A stretch of 64,000 nucleotides of DNA from Cryobacterium sp. CG_9.6. Lineage in GTDB: Bacteria; Actinomycetota; Actinomycetes; Actinomycetales; Microbacteriaceae. The notes beneath the pieces are model-generated. The model searched no databases. It saw only the letters and a program-made list of their open reading frames with translations, and was not told where the DNA came from. The stretch lies in assembly GCF_029893365.1 (NCBI RefSeq), contig NZ_JARXUZ010000002.1, positions 1 to 64,000 of the forward strand, read 5' to 3'. Made by a program: the position numbers and the translations under genes. Of this stretch, positions 44,793 through 54,401 are shown piece after piece. Numbering within the stretch: the first letter of the stretch is position 1; each line of letters opens with the position of its first letter.

Positions 44793-46163
44793 ATGAGTAA
44801 ATATGCAGTCACGAACCTCGCCACCGGGGCTAGCGGACCGAGCTTTGCTTTGGCAACGGATGCTGAGGTGACCGAGGCCATCGGGGCGGCAGATCGCGCT
44901 CATAGTGAGTTTTCTCGCCGCACGTCGGTGGCCGAACGCGCCGCTCTTATGCAGCGTGTTGCGGACCTGCACTCTGAGCGCCGGGAGCACCTGGCCGACC
45001 TGATCGTGGGTGAGATGGGTAAGCCCCGTGAGGTGGCCCTCGGCGAGGTTGACTTCTCTGCGGACATCTACGGGTATTACGCCACCCACGGCGGGGCTTT
45101 TCTTGCTGACGAGCCGATCGAGCTGCTCGGCGGTGAGGGCTCGGCGTTCATGCGCAACGCCTCGTTGGGTGTGCTCCTGGGCATCATGCCGTGGAACTTT
45201 CCGTACTACCAGGTTGCCCGCTTCGCCGGTCCGAACCTGGTGCTCGGCAATACGATTCTGCTCAAGCACGCCTCGCAGTGCCCCGAATCGTCCGCCGCTA
45301 TTGAGCAGATTTTTGCGGATGCCGGCTTCCCCGCGGGCGCCTACGGCAACCTTTATGCGTCGAGCGATCAGATCGCGGACATCATCGCGGATCCCCGGGT
45401 GTGTGGTGTGTCGTTGACCGGTTCGGAGGGTGCGGGGGCGGCGGTCGCCGAGATCGCCGGCCGCAACCTCAAGAAGGTCGTGCTTGAACTGGGCGGATCA
45501 GACCCGTTCATTGTGCTCAGTACCGATAACCTCGAAGAAGCCGTCGATGCGGCCGTCGCCGCTCGCGTTATCAACTCCGGCCAGGCCTGCAACGCAGCCA
45601 AGCGCTTCATCGTGATCGATGCCCTGTTCGACGCGTTCGTGGAACTGTTCACAGCGAAGATCGGCGGCATCGTGCCGGCAGACCCGACGTCGTCGGAGAC
45701 GACAATGGGCCCGCTCTCGTCGCTCGATGCTGCTGAGAAACTTGAGGAGCAGCTCCAGCGCGCCGAGGCCCAGGGGGCGACCGTTGTTCTGCGCGGGCGC
45801 CGCGACGGCGCCTTCTTCTCCCCGTCGGTGCTCACCGAGGTCTCCCCGCAGAGTGACGCCTACCGGGAAGAGTTCTTCGGTCCTGTGGCGGCCATCTACC
45901 GCGTAGAGAGTGAGGCCGAGGCGGTTCAGGTGGCCAACGACACTCCGTATGGCCTGAGTTCTTACCTTTTCACGACGGATGCGGAGCAGGCACTGCGCGT
46001 GGCTGATTTGATTGAGGCTGGGATGGTCTTCATCAACGGTTCGCTCCCGGATAGCGCGGAGCTTCCCTTTGGCGGCGTGAAAAGGTCCGGCTTCGGCCGC
46101 GAGCTGGGTCGGTTCGGCATCGCGGAGTTCGCCAACAAGAAACTCATCCGCATCCTGAAGTAA
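44793..46163 (+). CDS. succinate-semialdehyde dehydrogenase-type aldehyde dehydrogenase
   Basis: 456 residues from ATG 44793, with GGAGAG six bases upstream. Aldehyde dehydrogenase core: LGIMPWNFPYYQVARF, cofactor region VSLTGSEGAGAAVAEI, catalytic glutamate in VVLELGGSDPFIV, catalytic cysteine in NSGQACNAAKRF and EEFFGPVAAIYRV. Length and MPWNFP pattern fit the NAD(P)-dependent SSADH group (GabD/Gad-like), which makes succinate from its semialdehyde. No transaminase partner nearby. Confidence 0.88.
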   Translation: MSKYAVTNLATGASGPSFALATDAEVTEAIGAADRAHSEFSRRTSVAERAALMQRVADLHSERREHLADLIVGEMGKPREVALGEVDFSADIYGYYATHGGAFLADEPIELLGGEGSAFMRNASLGVLLGIMPWNFPYYQVARFAGPNLVLGNTILLKHASQCPESSAAIEQIFADAGFPAGAYGNLYASSDQIADIIADPRVCGVSLTGSEGAGAAVAEIAGRNLKKVVLELGGSDPFIVLSTDNLEEAVDAAVAARVINSGQACNAAKRFIVIDALFDAFVELFTAKIGGIVPADPTSSETTMGPLSSLDAAEKLEEQLQRAEAQGATVVLRGRRDGAFFSPSVLTEVSPQSDAYREEFFGPVAAIYRVESEAEAVQVANDTPYGLSSYLFTTDAEQALRVADLIEAGMVFINGSLPDSAELPFGGVKRSGFGRELGRFGIAEFANKKLIRILK

Positions 46164-46374
46164 CGCGGGTGCGCCCACCGGCTACGTCAGAATGCGGCCT
46201 CCGTCACTGGGAACGCGGAGTCTGCGGTTCTGGTACACCTGCTGCTGCTGTCTGTCGGCTCAGGTTCTCGCACGCGAGAGTCGCTCGAGCAGCCCGGCGA
46301 CACAGGGCCCGTTCCTGGCGCCATGAAATCCACTGGAGTGTCTGCCGCCTCGTCCTCCGGGTCGGCCTGGTCGG

Positions 46375-46536
46375 TCACACGGATTTGCGGCCGGACATGG
46401 TGCGTACGAGCCACCCAATGATCGCGATGGCTAAGAGGATGGCGCCAATCCAGAGGAGGAATTGGAAAGCCTGAACAAAACCACCGACAAGAAGAAGGAC
46501 AACGGCGATGATGGCGACGATGACGAAAAGATTCAT
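46375..46536 (-). CDS. small hydrophobic membrane protein, 53 aa
   Basis: ATG 46536 is preceded by GGGAG. Two hydrophobic helices, LFVIVAIIAVVLLLVGGFVQ and LLWIGAILLAIAIIGWLV, are followed by a basic RTMSGRKS end. Fits the many unnamed two-helix actinobacterial proteins; function unknown. Confidence 0.65.
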   Translation of the reverse strand: MNLFVIVAIIAVVLLLVGGFVQAFQFLLWIGAILLAIAIIGWLVRTMSGRKSV

Positions 46537-46660
46537 GTGATGCTCCCTTGGTATGGCGAGAAACAGTGGCGTTACCGGGTTGTTGGGCAACAAGTGCTTC
46601 GCCTCTGAGTCAGCCAGAGAACTGTGCCGATGTCAAACTCCTGGGGTGCACTCTCCGCGA

Positions 46661-47779
46661 CTAGGCATCAGTGGCAGGCGTTGGGGGCTGTTCGAGTCGG
46701 GAGTGCAGGGCTGCGAGGATGCGGGCGATATCCATGGCGATGGCGGTCGCGGCGCCCATTGACGTCGCTGGCGCCGGGTCTCGCCGTTGATCCAGTTCGG
46801 TCATGAGGGACGTAAGCGCGTCCGCCGCGGCGGAATACGCCGTCAGGTCCGTCTTTCCCGAATCCCAGTCGCGGAGCACTGCAGCCACCGCGTCAAGGGC
46901 CAGGCTCAGCGACGGGCGCAGCTCCGGTTTCAGCTCGACGTTGACCGGGGTGCCCCACACCGCCCCGGTCAGGACATAGGTGAGATCCCGCACGTGGAAG
47001 GTGACGGTTTCGAGGGCAGCTAGGTCGTCGTAGTCGGCGCTCACGTCTCGGTGGTGGATTCGAGCGCGCGGATTGGCTTTGCGGCTTTCGTCGGCATAGT
47101 GCAGCGCCGCCCGCACGTCGCGGGAGACACTGACGACGGTGTCATTGCGGGACGCCCAATCGTCGCGCTCCGGCGGCCAGCTCTCGGCCAGGGCTTCGGA
47201 GACTTCGGACAGATGATTTGCCAAAACCGAGCGATAGTTTGAGAGCTGCCGGCCGACGGCGTCGAGGCTGAGCGCGGGAAAGATCAACATGTTGACCAGG
47301 AGCCCGATCACAATCCCGAAGCTGACTTGCGAGAGGTATCCGATCGAGTACGAGTCGGCGTTCGGGCCGCCCACGATGAGCACGAACAAGACCGTGACCG
47401 GGATGTATTCGCGGTTGGCGCCGAACCACCCGGTGGCAGCGATTAGCGCACCGACGCCGACGGCGAGCGAAATGGTCACGACGTTCGGCGCGCTGGCGAT
47501 GAGCACTGCCGCGGCGAGTAGAATCCCGACGGCAAGGCCGCCGAGGGTTTGCAGGGCATTCCTCATCGAACCCATGAGTGTGGGGTACATGCTCACGAGG
47601 GCGCCGAGCGGCGCGTAGTAGGGGTAATCGTCGGCGACCCCGGGCAAATACGGCGCGGCAGTCCAAGCAATACCCACGGCGACGGCCGCTTTGACTGCCT
47701 GCAGCATGCGCGACCTGGTTATCTGCGATTTCACTCGCCATGCTGTTCTTTTTACTGGTGCCAGCGTGATGCGTGTCAT
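46661..47779 (-). CDS. FUSC family / aromatic acid exporter-like protein
   Basis: 372 residues. The N-terminal ~180 residues hold six hydrophobic helices (for example LQAVKAAVAVGIAWTAAPYL and NALQTLGGLAVGILLAAAVL) with PYYAPLGALVSMYPT, a FUSC hallmark. The C-terminal half is a soluble helical domain. Such proteins export aromatic acids or other toxic metabolites. It is alone, flanked by the small membrane gene and an IS5 element inserted about 100 bases upstream. Confidence 0.85.
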   Translation of the reverse strand: MTRITLAPVKRTAWRVKSQITRSRMLQAVKAAVAVGIAWTAAPYLPGVADDYPYYAPLGALVSMYPTLMGSMRNALQTLGGLAVGILLAAAVLIASAPNVVTISLAVGVGALIAATGWFGANREYIPVTVLFVLIVGGPNADSYSIGYLSQVSFGIVIGLLVNMLIFPALSLDAVGRQLSNYRSVLANHLSEVSEALAESWPPERDDWASRNDTVVSVSRDVRAALHYADESRKANPRARIHHRDVSADYDDLAALETVTFHVRDLTYVLTGAVWGTPVNVELKPELRPSLSLALDAVAAVLRDWDSGKTDLTAYSAAADALTSLMTELDQRRDPAPATSMGAATAIAMDIARILAALHSRLEQPPTPATDA

Positions 47780-47872
47780 TGTGTTCCCATTCGATCACAG
47801 TGCCAACGGGGCGAGAGTTGCCTCGACATCGTATCGGCCGGACCGTGGAATTTCCCGGTAATTGTCGGCGCA

Positions 47873-48770
47873 CTAGGGCGTGTCTCCCAACGCCTTGGCC
47901 CAGATGATTATGGCTCTAAGGACAACCCCGCCGCGGTAGGTGAGGGCGAGCTTGTCGTAGCGGGTGGCGATGCCACGCCACTGCTTGAGTGCCTCGAAAC
48001 ACCGCTCGATGACGTTGCGGCGTTTGTAGGACACCTTGTCAAAAGTGGGAGGGCGGCCGCCGGCTTGGCCACGTCGTTTCCGGTTGGCGACCTGGTTCGA
48101 TCGTTCCGGGATCACGGCTTGAATGCCGCGGTCCCGGAGCATCTTCCGATTGGCTTTGGACGAATACGCTTTGTCACCCATCGCTCGATCCGGCGTCGTG
48201 CGGGGCCGACCCCCGGCGAGCCGAGGCACTCGCAGGCTCCCTAAGACTTCGGGGAACATCGGTGAGTCACCGCCCTGCCCCGGTCCCAGCAGAATTACCA
48301 ACGGTCGAAGATTCGCGTCGCACAACGCGTGAATCTTCGTCGTCAATCCGCCGCGTGACCGGCCAATTGCGTGGTCAGCAGGCTCGGTGAGCAGATTCGT
48401 GTAGTTCTGAAGTTCCCCCTGTGGTGCGCGGGAGATTGGTGCCGTGCTGGTGGGCGCGGTTGACCGTGGAGTCCACGGACACCTCCCAATCAATCAGTCC
48501 AGCAGCGTCAGCCTGCGAGAGTAGCCGGGTCATAATGGCGTCCCACGTACCGTCGCCACTGAAACGTCGGTGGCGTTTCCAGACGGTCTGCCACGGACCG
48601 AACGATTCCGGCAGATCTCGCCAGGGAATTCCCGCCCGATACCGATAGATGATGCCTTCCAGAATGCGGCGGTGGTCTTGGAATGGACGACCCGGGCAAT
48701 TCTTCGACGACGGCATCAACGGCTCGAGGCGAGCCCACTCACTGTCAGACAACACGGCAGCACGAGACAT
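47873..48770 (-). CDS. IS5 family transposase in two overlapping frames
   Basis: First frame 48770-48375 begins MSRAAVLSDSEWARLEPLMP and carries WEVSVDSTVNRAHQHG (first catalytic Asp). The second, ending at 47873, continues NLLTEPADHAIGRSRGGLTT with DKAYSSKANR (second Asp) and YKRRNVIERCFEALKQWRG (catalytic Glu). They join across a run of five G near 48416 with a one-base shift. IS5 members often use programmed frameshifting at such runs; a disabling insertion is the alternative. The final stop TAG is made with the flanking target bases. Confidence 0.82.
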
Positions 48771-48816
48771 GGATTAAGTCTGTCAGACAGGCCCGGCAGC
48801 ATTAAGAGACACGCCC
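47876..48816 (-). mobile_element. IS5-family insertion sequence (941 bp)
   Basis: Ends are the inverted GGGCGTGTCTC (47876) and GAGACACGCCC (to 48816). TA flanks both sides, and the sites read CTA|..|TAG, fitting the CTAG/TA target preference of IS427-like members. The right flank is IS256 transposase DNA beginning at its first codons; the left flank is unrelated, so a deletion or rearrangement followed insertion. Confidence 0.85.
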
Positions 48817-48920
48817 TAGAGCCATCGTGTGGTGTGTCTTTCTGTGAGGAACTTTGAACGGTTCTCACTGACCATCGCACGGTGGTTCGTTACGTTGTTA
48901 ATCCAACGCTCGAACCCCGA
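48817..48920 (-). pseudogene. IS256 5' end remnant
   Basis: Identical to 7658-7760, covering the first codons of the IS256 transposase (start MAL) and its upstream end. Cut by the IS5 element on the left and by IS110 copy C on the right. Confidence 0.8.
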
Positions 48921-50459
48921 GAATTACACAGAGATACTGGATGTGACTCTGGTGCGGGGTGACTCAAAATTACACTGACTCCTTTTGAGGTTGTCTTTGG
49001 GTGGATCTGTCCGCCGCACCAGAGCCGCTAATGCCGCTTGATCGGGGCGACATGACTTGATAGGAGCCTGGCCAACAGTCTCACCTCTGTGCTGTCTGCC
49101 CTCCCGACCCAACGGTGATTTCCCTTCAACGAAGAAACGGGAGTACCGAAGTCATGACAGTTGCAACTAGTGAACCGCCACAATTCACCATCGCGGTCCA
49201 GCCTCTACGAACCATCTTCGCCGGGGTTGATACCCACAAAGACACGCACTATGTCGCTATCGTTGACGACCACGGACAACCGATCGCCGACCGGGAATTC
49301 CTCGCAGTCGGGAGCGGCTATCGCAAAATCATCGAGTTCCTCCACGCCTACGGCATCGTCGAAGCCGTTGGCGTCGAAGGAACCGGTTCCTACGGTGCGG
49401 AACTTGCCCGCGTTTTGGCGAATGCCGGAATGCGCGTGGTTGAGGTCACTCGCGCCAACCGTGCCGAGCGTCGGTTGCGCGGCAAATCCGATCCCCTCGA
49501 CGCCCACCAAGCGGCGATGTCGGTTCTCGCTGGGCGAGGGTTATCAACCCCGAAACAACGCGATGGCGACGTCGAGTCGATGCGGGTCTTACTTGCGGAA
49601 CGCTCCTCTGCCACCAAGGCGCGCACGGCCAGCATCAATCAGATCCATGCCCTGTTGGTGAGCGCACCCGAGGCCATCCGGCAAGATTTTCGCCGATACG
49701 ACGGCAACAAACTCACGGTTGCGCTCGCGCGCACACGACCCACACCGGGCACCACTCCGGAGCTGATCCTACGGGCATCAGCGAAACGCCTCGCGCAACG
49801 CCATCAGGTCCTGACAGCGGATATTGCTCTTATCGACAGCCAACTTGGCCAACTCGCCAGCCGGCAGAATCCGGCTCTCATGGCCGCAAGCGGCGTGGGC
49901 CCGTTTGTTGCCGCACACCTGCTCGCCACTGCCGGCGACAACCCAGACCGCATCTCCACCAAGGCCCAGTTTGCTGCTCTGTGCGGCGTCGCACCTATTC
50001 CGGCATCTTCGGGAAAACGGCAACGTTTCCGTCTCTCGCGCGGTGGCGACCGGCAAGCCAACGCTGCCCTGCACCGTATTGTCCTGCTCCGCAAACGCCA
50101 CAAGGAACCTCGGACTATGGCCTACATCGCCCGACGCACCGCTGAAGGCCTTTCCGACCGCGACATCGTCCGCTGCCTCAAACGCCACGTCGCCAACGAA
50201 ATATTTGCATTGCTCACCAAAAACCACGCTGTCCCTCTGCCCGGTGGACCACGGCTGCGGCAACGCCGCCAAACACTCGGCATCGTCCTCACTGACGCGG
50301 CCAAACAGCTCAACGTCCCCTACCAGCGCTTACGTCGACTCGAAATAGGACAACGCGCTGACACCGACCTGGAAACCACCTTCAGCGCCTGGCTCGACGA
50401 CCAATCCCGACAAGCGAAACCCACCCCAAAGGCCGCTTGACATCAATAGGAGCATCCAC
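48921..50459 (+). mobile_element. IS110-family insertion sequence, copy C
   Basis: Third 1539-base copy with the same left context (IS256 end) as copy B. On its right it abuts a reading frame that has lost its 5' part, so insertion or a later rearrangement disrupted that gene. The right flank begins TCAGGGGGACGTGACCC. Confidence 0.88.
49154..50440 (+). CDS. IS110 family transposase (copy C)
   Basis: 428 residues identical to the other two copies; start ATG 49154 (alternative GTG 49115). Motifs as described for copy A. No lesion. Confidence 0.93.
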   Translation: MTVATSEPPQFTIAVQPLRTIFAGVDTHKDTHYVAIVDDHGQPIADREFLAVGSGYRKIIEFLHAYGIVEAVGVEGTGSYGAELARVLANAGMRVVEVTRANRAERRLRGKSDPLDAHQAAMSVLAGRGLSTPKQRDGDVESMRVLLAERSSATKARTASINQIHALLVSAPEAIRQDFRRYDGNKLTVALARTRPTPGTTPELILRASAKRLAQRHQVLTADIALIDSQLGQLASRQNPALMAASGVGPFVAAHLLATAGDNPDRISTKAQFAALCGVAPIPASSGKRQRFRLSRGGDRQANAALHRIVLLRKRHKEPRTMAYIARRTAEGLSDRDIVRCLKRHVANEIFALLTKNHAVPLPGGPRLRQRRQTLGIVLTDAAKQLNVPYQRLRRLEIGQRADTDLETTFSAWLDDQSRQAKPTPKAA

Positions 50460-51000
50460 TCAGGGGGACGTGACCCACTGGATCTTCTTGGGTGGCAAGG
50501 AGAGCCGACTCATTGGACTCCACCCGGGCATGGAGGTTTACCAAAATAAGGCGGCCGTGACCTCACCTGCGGGCGAAGCTGCCGTCCTCATGCTAACAAG
50601 GGACGCGGCACTTGTTCCTGTCGAAGTCAAACGGACCTCGACAGGCTTCACCGATGAGGAAGTCGGCAAGCTCGATACGCTGACCACACTCTTGGAGGCG
50701 CCCTGGTCGGTAGTCGAAGCCTGTCAATACGCCCACGACATGACTGCAAATTTTATAGGGCTTCAAAGCCATCAACCGGACTCCGGCTATGCCAGAGTCG
50801 CCCTAAGCTACGACGCTATTCTCGATCCGACCCCGAGGTGGCCGCTCGGCGGGGATCCATTCGAGTGGAAGCCTCTCACGAGTGAAGAAATTCAGTCGCG
50901 CGAAGATGCGTTCGTAAGGCGCCTAGCTGACCAAGCAGACCTAGGCCCCTATGACTGGCTGGCCGACCATATGCTCCGTACACCAACAGTCCGCGATTGA
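50460..51000 (+). pseudogene. C-terminal fragment of a gene cut by IS110
   Basis: About 180 residues read in from the IS110 end (after GDVTHWIFLGGKESRLIGLH) to a stop at 51000, with no start of its own. A central LVPVEVKRTSTGFTDEEV has the E-x-K arrangement of PD-(D/E)xK nuclease folds, followed by KLDTLTTLLEAPWSVVEACQ. It may be part of a restriction-type or nuclease-containing defence protein, but the N-terminus is missing and no family was recognised. Confidence 0.5.
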
Positions 51001-51307
51001 ATCGCTCACTAGCAGACCAGTTTCTCCGAGATGCACGGCGCGGTAAAACTCTGCGGTGGGCCCTTGGACTTCTCGCTGGCCAAGCGCCGTCAAAGGACTT
51101 GGACCGCGGTAGGACCTGCCGGCCAGGCGGCTTCCCGACCTGGTATCGGGCAGTGCCGCCCCGAGCATCTTATGAAGCCAATGAAGAGAAAATTCCGACG
51201 GCGCACCTGCGCGCGAGTGACACGACCCCCAAGGGGATCGCGCGCACGGTATGACCAGTATCATCGACGGTTCGGAATTTGTCAAGGTGAATGAGGCCAG
51301 TGGGAGT

Positions 51308-52315
51308 TTAGGCGGCTAGTTCGAGCCCTTCATTCTCGATGGGCTTAGCGGCTGGTTTGTTGATCCATGCCGTCTCGGGAACGGACAGAATCTGTGGTGC
51401 CTGGGTCGTGCGGAATCGCTCAGGGAAGCGTGCGCGTGCCGCGTCCAGTGTCGCCGCCCGTGCCACGGCCTTCGCTTCTGCGAGGCCGTAATGAACGTCG
51501 GCTGGCGTGTTCAGGCCGATCCCCGAATGGCGATGCTCGTGGTTGTAGCCGTCGACGAACGAGGCCATGAACGTCTTCGCGTCGGCGAGGGAGCCGAAGC
51601 GTTCGGGGAACGTCGGAGCGAATTTCAGGGTCTTGAACCACGCCTCGCTGTAGGGATTATCGTTACTCACCCGAGGCCTCGAATGCGACTTGGTGACCTC
51701 CAGATCAGACAGCAACGCCGCGACGGTCTTGGATGTCATCGACGTGCCGCGGTCGGCGTGAACGACCTGAGGGACGCCGTGAATACCGAAGATTTCCTTC
51801 ATCATCTCCACCGCCAGCGCTCCCGATTCCGAGGCGTGAACATACGCGCCGACGATGTAGCGCGAGTAGATATCGATCATTACGTAAGCATCGAAGTACT
51901 TCCCCTTGACAGGGCCGGCAAGTTTCGTAATATCCCAGCTGAGCACCTGGCCCGGTCCCGTGGCCGTCAGTTCCGGGATCGCCCGGGCCGGGTGGCGAGC
52001 CAGACGGCGGCGGTCCTTAACCTGCTGATTCTCGTTCAACACCCGATACATCGTTGATATTGAGCACAAATACGCGTCCGCGTCGAGCAGCTGGGCGTAG
52101 ATCTGGATCGGCGGCAGGTCCACGAACAGCTTCGAGTTGACGACGTCCAGGATCTCGCGGCGGCCTTCGTCGCCGATCTTGTTCGCCGGAATCATCGCCG
52201 GCCGGGGAACTGGACGGCGTCGTTTCCGGGTGGCTGTCGCTCGAGGTATCCCGACCAGGTCGGCCGCGACGCGAGTCGAGATCCCTCGGCTGGCCAGTTC
52301 GCGGTAGGCGGTCAT
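51308..52315 (-). CDS. IS3 family transposase, orfB (integrase)
   Basis: 335 residues. rve integrase core with the DDE triad: Asp in GQVLSWDITKLAGPV, Asp in PQVVHADRGTSMTSK and Glu in SNDNPYSEAWFKTLKF. The N-terminal HTH_21-like region includes IQIYAQLLDADAYLCSISTM. Overlaps orfA at 52315 (stop/start), so translated by coupling rather than as one fusion. Confidence 0.92.
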   Translation of the reverse strand: MTAYRELASRGISTRVAADLVGIPRATATRKRRRPVPRPAMIPANKIGDEGRREILDVVNSKLFVDLPPIQIYAQLLDADAYLCSISTMYRVLNENQQVKDRRRLARHPARAIPELTATGPGQVLSWDITKLAGPVKGKYFDAYVMIDIYSRYIVGAYVHASESGALAVEMMKEIFGIHGVPQVVHADRGTSMTSKTVAALLSDLEVTKSHSRPRVSNDNPYSEAWFKTLKFAPTFPERFGSLADAKTFMASFVDGYNHEHRHSGIGLNTPADVHYGLAEAKAVARAATLDAARARFPERFRTTQAPQILSVPETAWINKPAAKPIENEGLELAA

Positions 52316-52749
52316 TACGGCTTCGTGTGCGGTGTTTCGTCCCGCGAGCTCTTCGAAAGACTTTCGAGTAGCTCGTGCATTTTTGACATAATCTCCAACG
52401 CCACCCCCGTCGTTTCCAACCGCTGCTCGGTCTTACTCAACTGGCGACGCAACCGGGCAATTTCAGTTTGCTCCGGCGTTAACCGGCCAATCTTCTCGCC
52501 GGGCTTCTTCCCCGCGAGGACACCCGCGTCACGAAGCTTTCGCCACTCCGTGATCTGCGAGGAGTAGAGCCCTTCGGTGCGCAGATATGCGCCGCCCTCG
52601 TTGTTCTTAATGGCCGTGTCATACGCGGCGAGGTACGCAAGCTTCTGCGCTGGGGTGAACGACCTTCTCGAGGTCGGACCACCAGCTCGGGGTCCAGGAC
52701 TACTCATATGACTATCGTCGCGCACTGCGCTCAAAGACGGACTGGACAT
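52315..52749 (-). CDS. IS3 family transposase, orfA
   Basis: 144 residues (a start at 52707 is also possible). Helix-turn-helix AYLRTEGLYSSQITEWRKLR is followed by a leucine-rich coiled coil LTPEQTEIARLRRQLSKTEQ, the usual IS3 OrfA design for end binding and dimerisation. Confidence 0.88.
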   Translation of the reverse strand: MSSPSLSAVRDDSHMSSPGPRAGGPTSRRSFTPAQKLAYLAAYDTAIKNNEGGAYLRTEGLYSSQITEWRKLRDAGVLAGKKPGEKIGRLTPEQTEIARLRRQLSKTEQRLETTGVALEIMSKMHELLESLSKSSRDETPHTKP

Positions 52750-52881
52750 GGTGATGATTCCTGATTCTCGCCCTACGTCAAACGGCGGACTTGCTCTGAG
52801 GTACTGGCCTCACTCAACCCTGACACGTAGGGGTTCGCCCGCACGCGGTTCCCCTTACGGGCGTCTTCTGAGATTATCTAT

Positions 52882-52916
52882 CTATCTATAGATAGTTCTA
52901 TACGCGTGTTATAGAA
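52882..52916. promoter_or_regulatory. two adjacent palindromes before the toxin-antitoxin operon
   Basis: A perfect 14-bp palindrome CTATCTATAGATAG (52882-52895) is directly followed by TTCTATA-N7-TATAGAA (52896-52916). They lie 23-57 bases before the antitoxin start in an AT-rich stretch that must hold the promoter. Spaced palindromes match autoregulation by the helix-turn-helix antitoxin. Confidence 0.65.
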
Positions 52917-52938
52917 TGGTCTATAGGAGGTGGTTTGT

Positions 52939-53394
52939 ATGACCACGATTAGTTACCGTCCTGAGGTTCAGAGGGCGCGGACGTTGCGCCAGCGGCTTGA
53001 TCTTGACCGTCTCGATTACCTTCGGGAGTTGCGACGTTTGGCTGCGATCATGAGTCAGACGGAGCTTGCGTTGCAGTTGGGGGTGAAGCAGCCGACGATT
53101 CATTCTGCGTTGCGGACGGCGGCAAAGGTGGTGGAGCCGGTACCGGGGTTTTCTGGTGCGTCTCCGTATGAGATTGCGCAGCGGTATGCCACGGGGGAGT
53201 TGACCCGGGCGCAGCTCGTTGATGAGTTGGGCCGGTGGGCCTACCCGTCGGAGGCGCCGACGGATGGTTTTGATTCGCTCTTGGTGTCTGCTTCTGGGTC
53301 ATTTGACGAGGTGGGGCGCGCACTGAGTGAGGGGCTCATTGACGGTGCGATTTACGATGCGATCTTGGATCGTGCTGCGGATTCCTCTCAGTAG
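52939..53394 (+). CDS. HTH antitoxin partner of zeta-like toxin
   Basis: 151 residues from ATG 52939 with AGGAGG eight bases upstream. A helix-turn-helix is visible (AIMSQTELALQLGVKQPTIH, about 35-54), then PYEIAQRYATGELTRAQLVD. Its stop overlaps the toxin's GTG start (TAGTG). It would bind the two palindromes just upstream and neutralise the toxin. Unlike classical epsilon antitoxins it carries its own DNA-binding domain, similar to other actinobacterial zeta partners. Confidence 0.78.
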   Translation: MTTISYRPEVQRARTLRQRLDLDRLDYLRELRRLAAIMSQTELALQLGVKQPTIHSALRTAAKVVEPVPGFSGASPYEIAQRYATGELTRAQLVDELGRWAYPSEAPTDGFDSLLVSASGSFDEVGRALSEGLIDGAIYDAILDRAADSSQ

Positions 53395-54401
53395 TGGCTG
53401 TTGATAGGGGCGCGATTGACGCCCATCGCGCGACTGTGCGCGCGCTGGCCAGGCCGGGTCAGGCGCTCGCGCAGGATGGCCCTCATGCCACGGTGCGCAA
53501 TCCTGAGTGGTTTCGTTATGTTGGCGGTCGCGCCATTGTGAGGAGTGGTCGGGCGGAGCTTCATGATCGACTCATTCGAGACGTTGTGGAGAGTCGTCCT
53601 GGGGTTCGGTTCGAGAATCGTGCAATCGTTCTTGCTGGGCCGCCTGGTGCCGGCAAGAGCACGGTATTGCGTGACGAGATCCTGGGGGACACAGCTAACG
53701 GGTGGCTGACCATTGATGCAGATGATTTCAAGCATGCGTTGCTTCAGGTGGCGATCGATGATGGCAGTTATGAAGCGTTTCTGAAGCCTGCCCTCGTTAA
53801 GGATCACGAGGCGGCTGGGGAGAGGTTCTTCCCGCTGGAGTTGGCGTCGCTCGTTCACGAAGAATCGTCCGAGCTCGCGAAGCGGCTCCGAGGAGAAGCG
53901 ATACGCGCCGGGGCGAACATCGTTATCGACACGGTTCTGTCGTCCGAGGTCTCGGCTTTGGGGCTGGGAAAGCAACTCGAGGCGGCAGGTTACGGCGTGG
54001 ACGTGGTGGATGTGGAAGTGCCGTATGAGCTTTCTGAGGCCCGCATTGCGAAGCGGTGGCAACAGTCATACGAAGTTGCTCTTGAGAGTGGTGAGGGTCT
54101 CGGGGGCAGGTGGGTCCCGAGCGAATATGCGCGGGCTGTTTTTGATGGCCCAGTTGGTCGTTCGCTCCCCGAGTTTGTTGCCGAGCGTTTGGCGGCGGAG
54201 TGCGGTGCGGTCGATCACTACCGGCGGTTCCGGACGGCAGTGGAGGGTGCCGACCGTGTGTTGGAGGTGGATATGGTCAGGATCACGCCGCGTAGCAAAC
54301 TTGTAGACGCGGCCTCTGCTGCGGTTCGCGTGCGTGCGACCGATGGTCTTGCGTCACCGTGGCGTTCCGCGCCGAAACCGCGGGACGGTCGCGGACTTTA
54401 G
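53394..54401 (+). CDS. zeta toxin-like kinase
   Basis: 335 residues from GTG 53394. P-loop AIVLAGPPGAGKSTVLRDEI (about 79-98), then LTIDADDFKHALL, the acidic site that in zeta toxins activates the UDP-sugar hydroxyl, and IVIDTVLSS. Zeta toxins phosphorylate UDP-N-acetylglucosamine and block wall synthesis. Longer than the classic zeta (about 285), with a ~75-residue N-terminal extension. Forms an addiction module for the adjacent mobilisation region. Confidence 0.85.
   Translation: MAVDRGAIDAHRATVRALARPGQALAQDGPHATVRNPEWFRYVGGRAIVRSGRAELHDRLIRDVVESRPGVRFENRAIVLAGPPGAGKSTVLRDEILGDTANGWLTIDADDFKHALLQVAIDDGSYEAFLKPALVKDHEAAGERFFPLELASLVHEESSELAKRLRGEAIRAGANIVIDTVLSSEVSALGLGKQLEAAGYGVDVVDVEVPYELSEARIAKRWQQSYEVALESGEGLGGRWVPSEYARAVFDGPVGRSLPEFVAERLAAECGAVDHYRRFRTAVEGADRVLEVDMVRITPRSKLVDAASAAVRVRATDGLASPWRSAPKPRDGRGL

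Larger units (their letters stand above)
51278..52825 (-). mobile_element. IS3-family insertion sequence
   Basis: Inverted ends of about 21 bp: TGTCAAGGTGAATGAGGCCA at 51278 and, on the other strand, TGTCAGGGTTGAGTGAGGCC from 52825. They enclose orfA and orfB on the minus strand. No clear target duplication is visible. It lies just before the toxin-antitoxin promoter. Confidence 0.83.
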
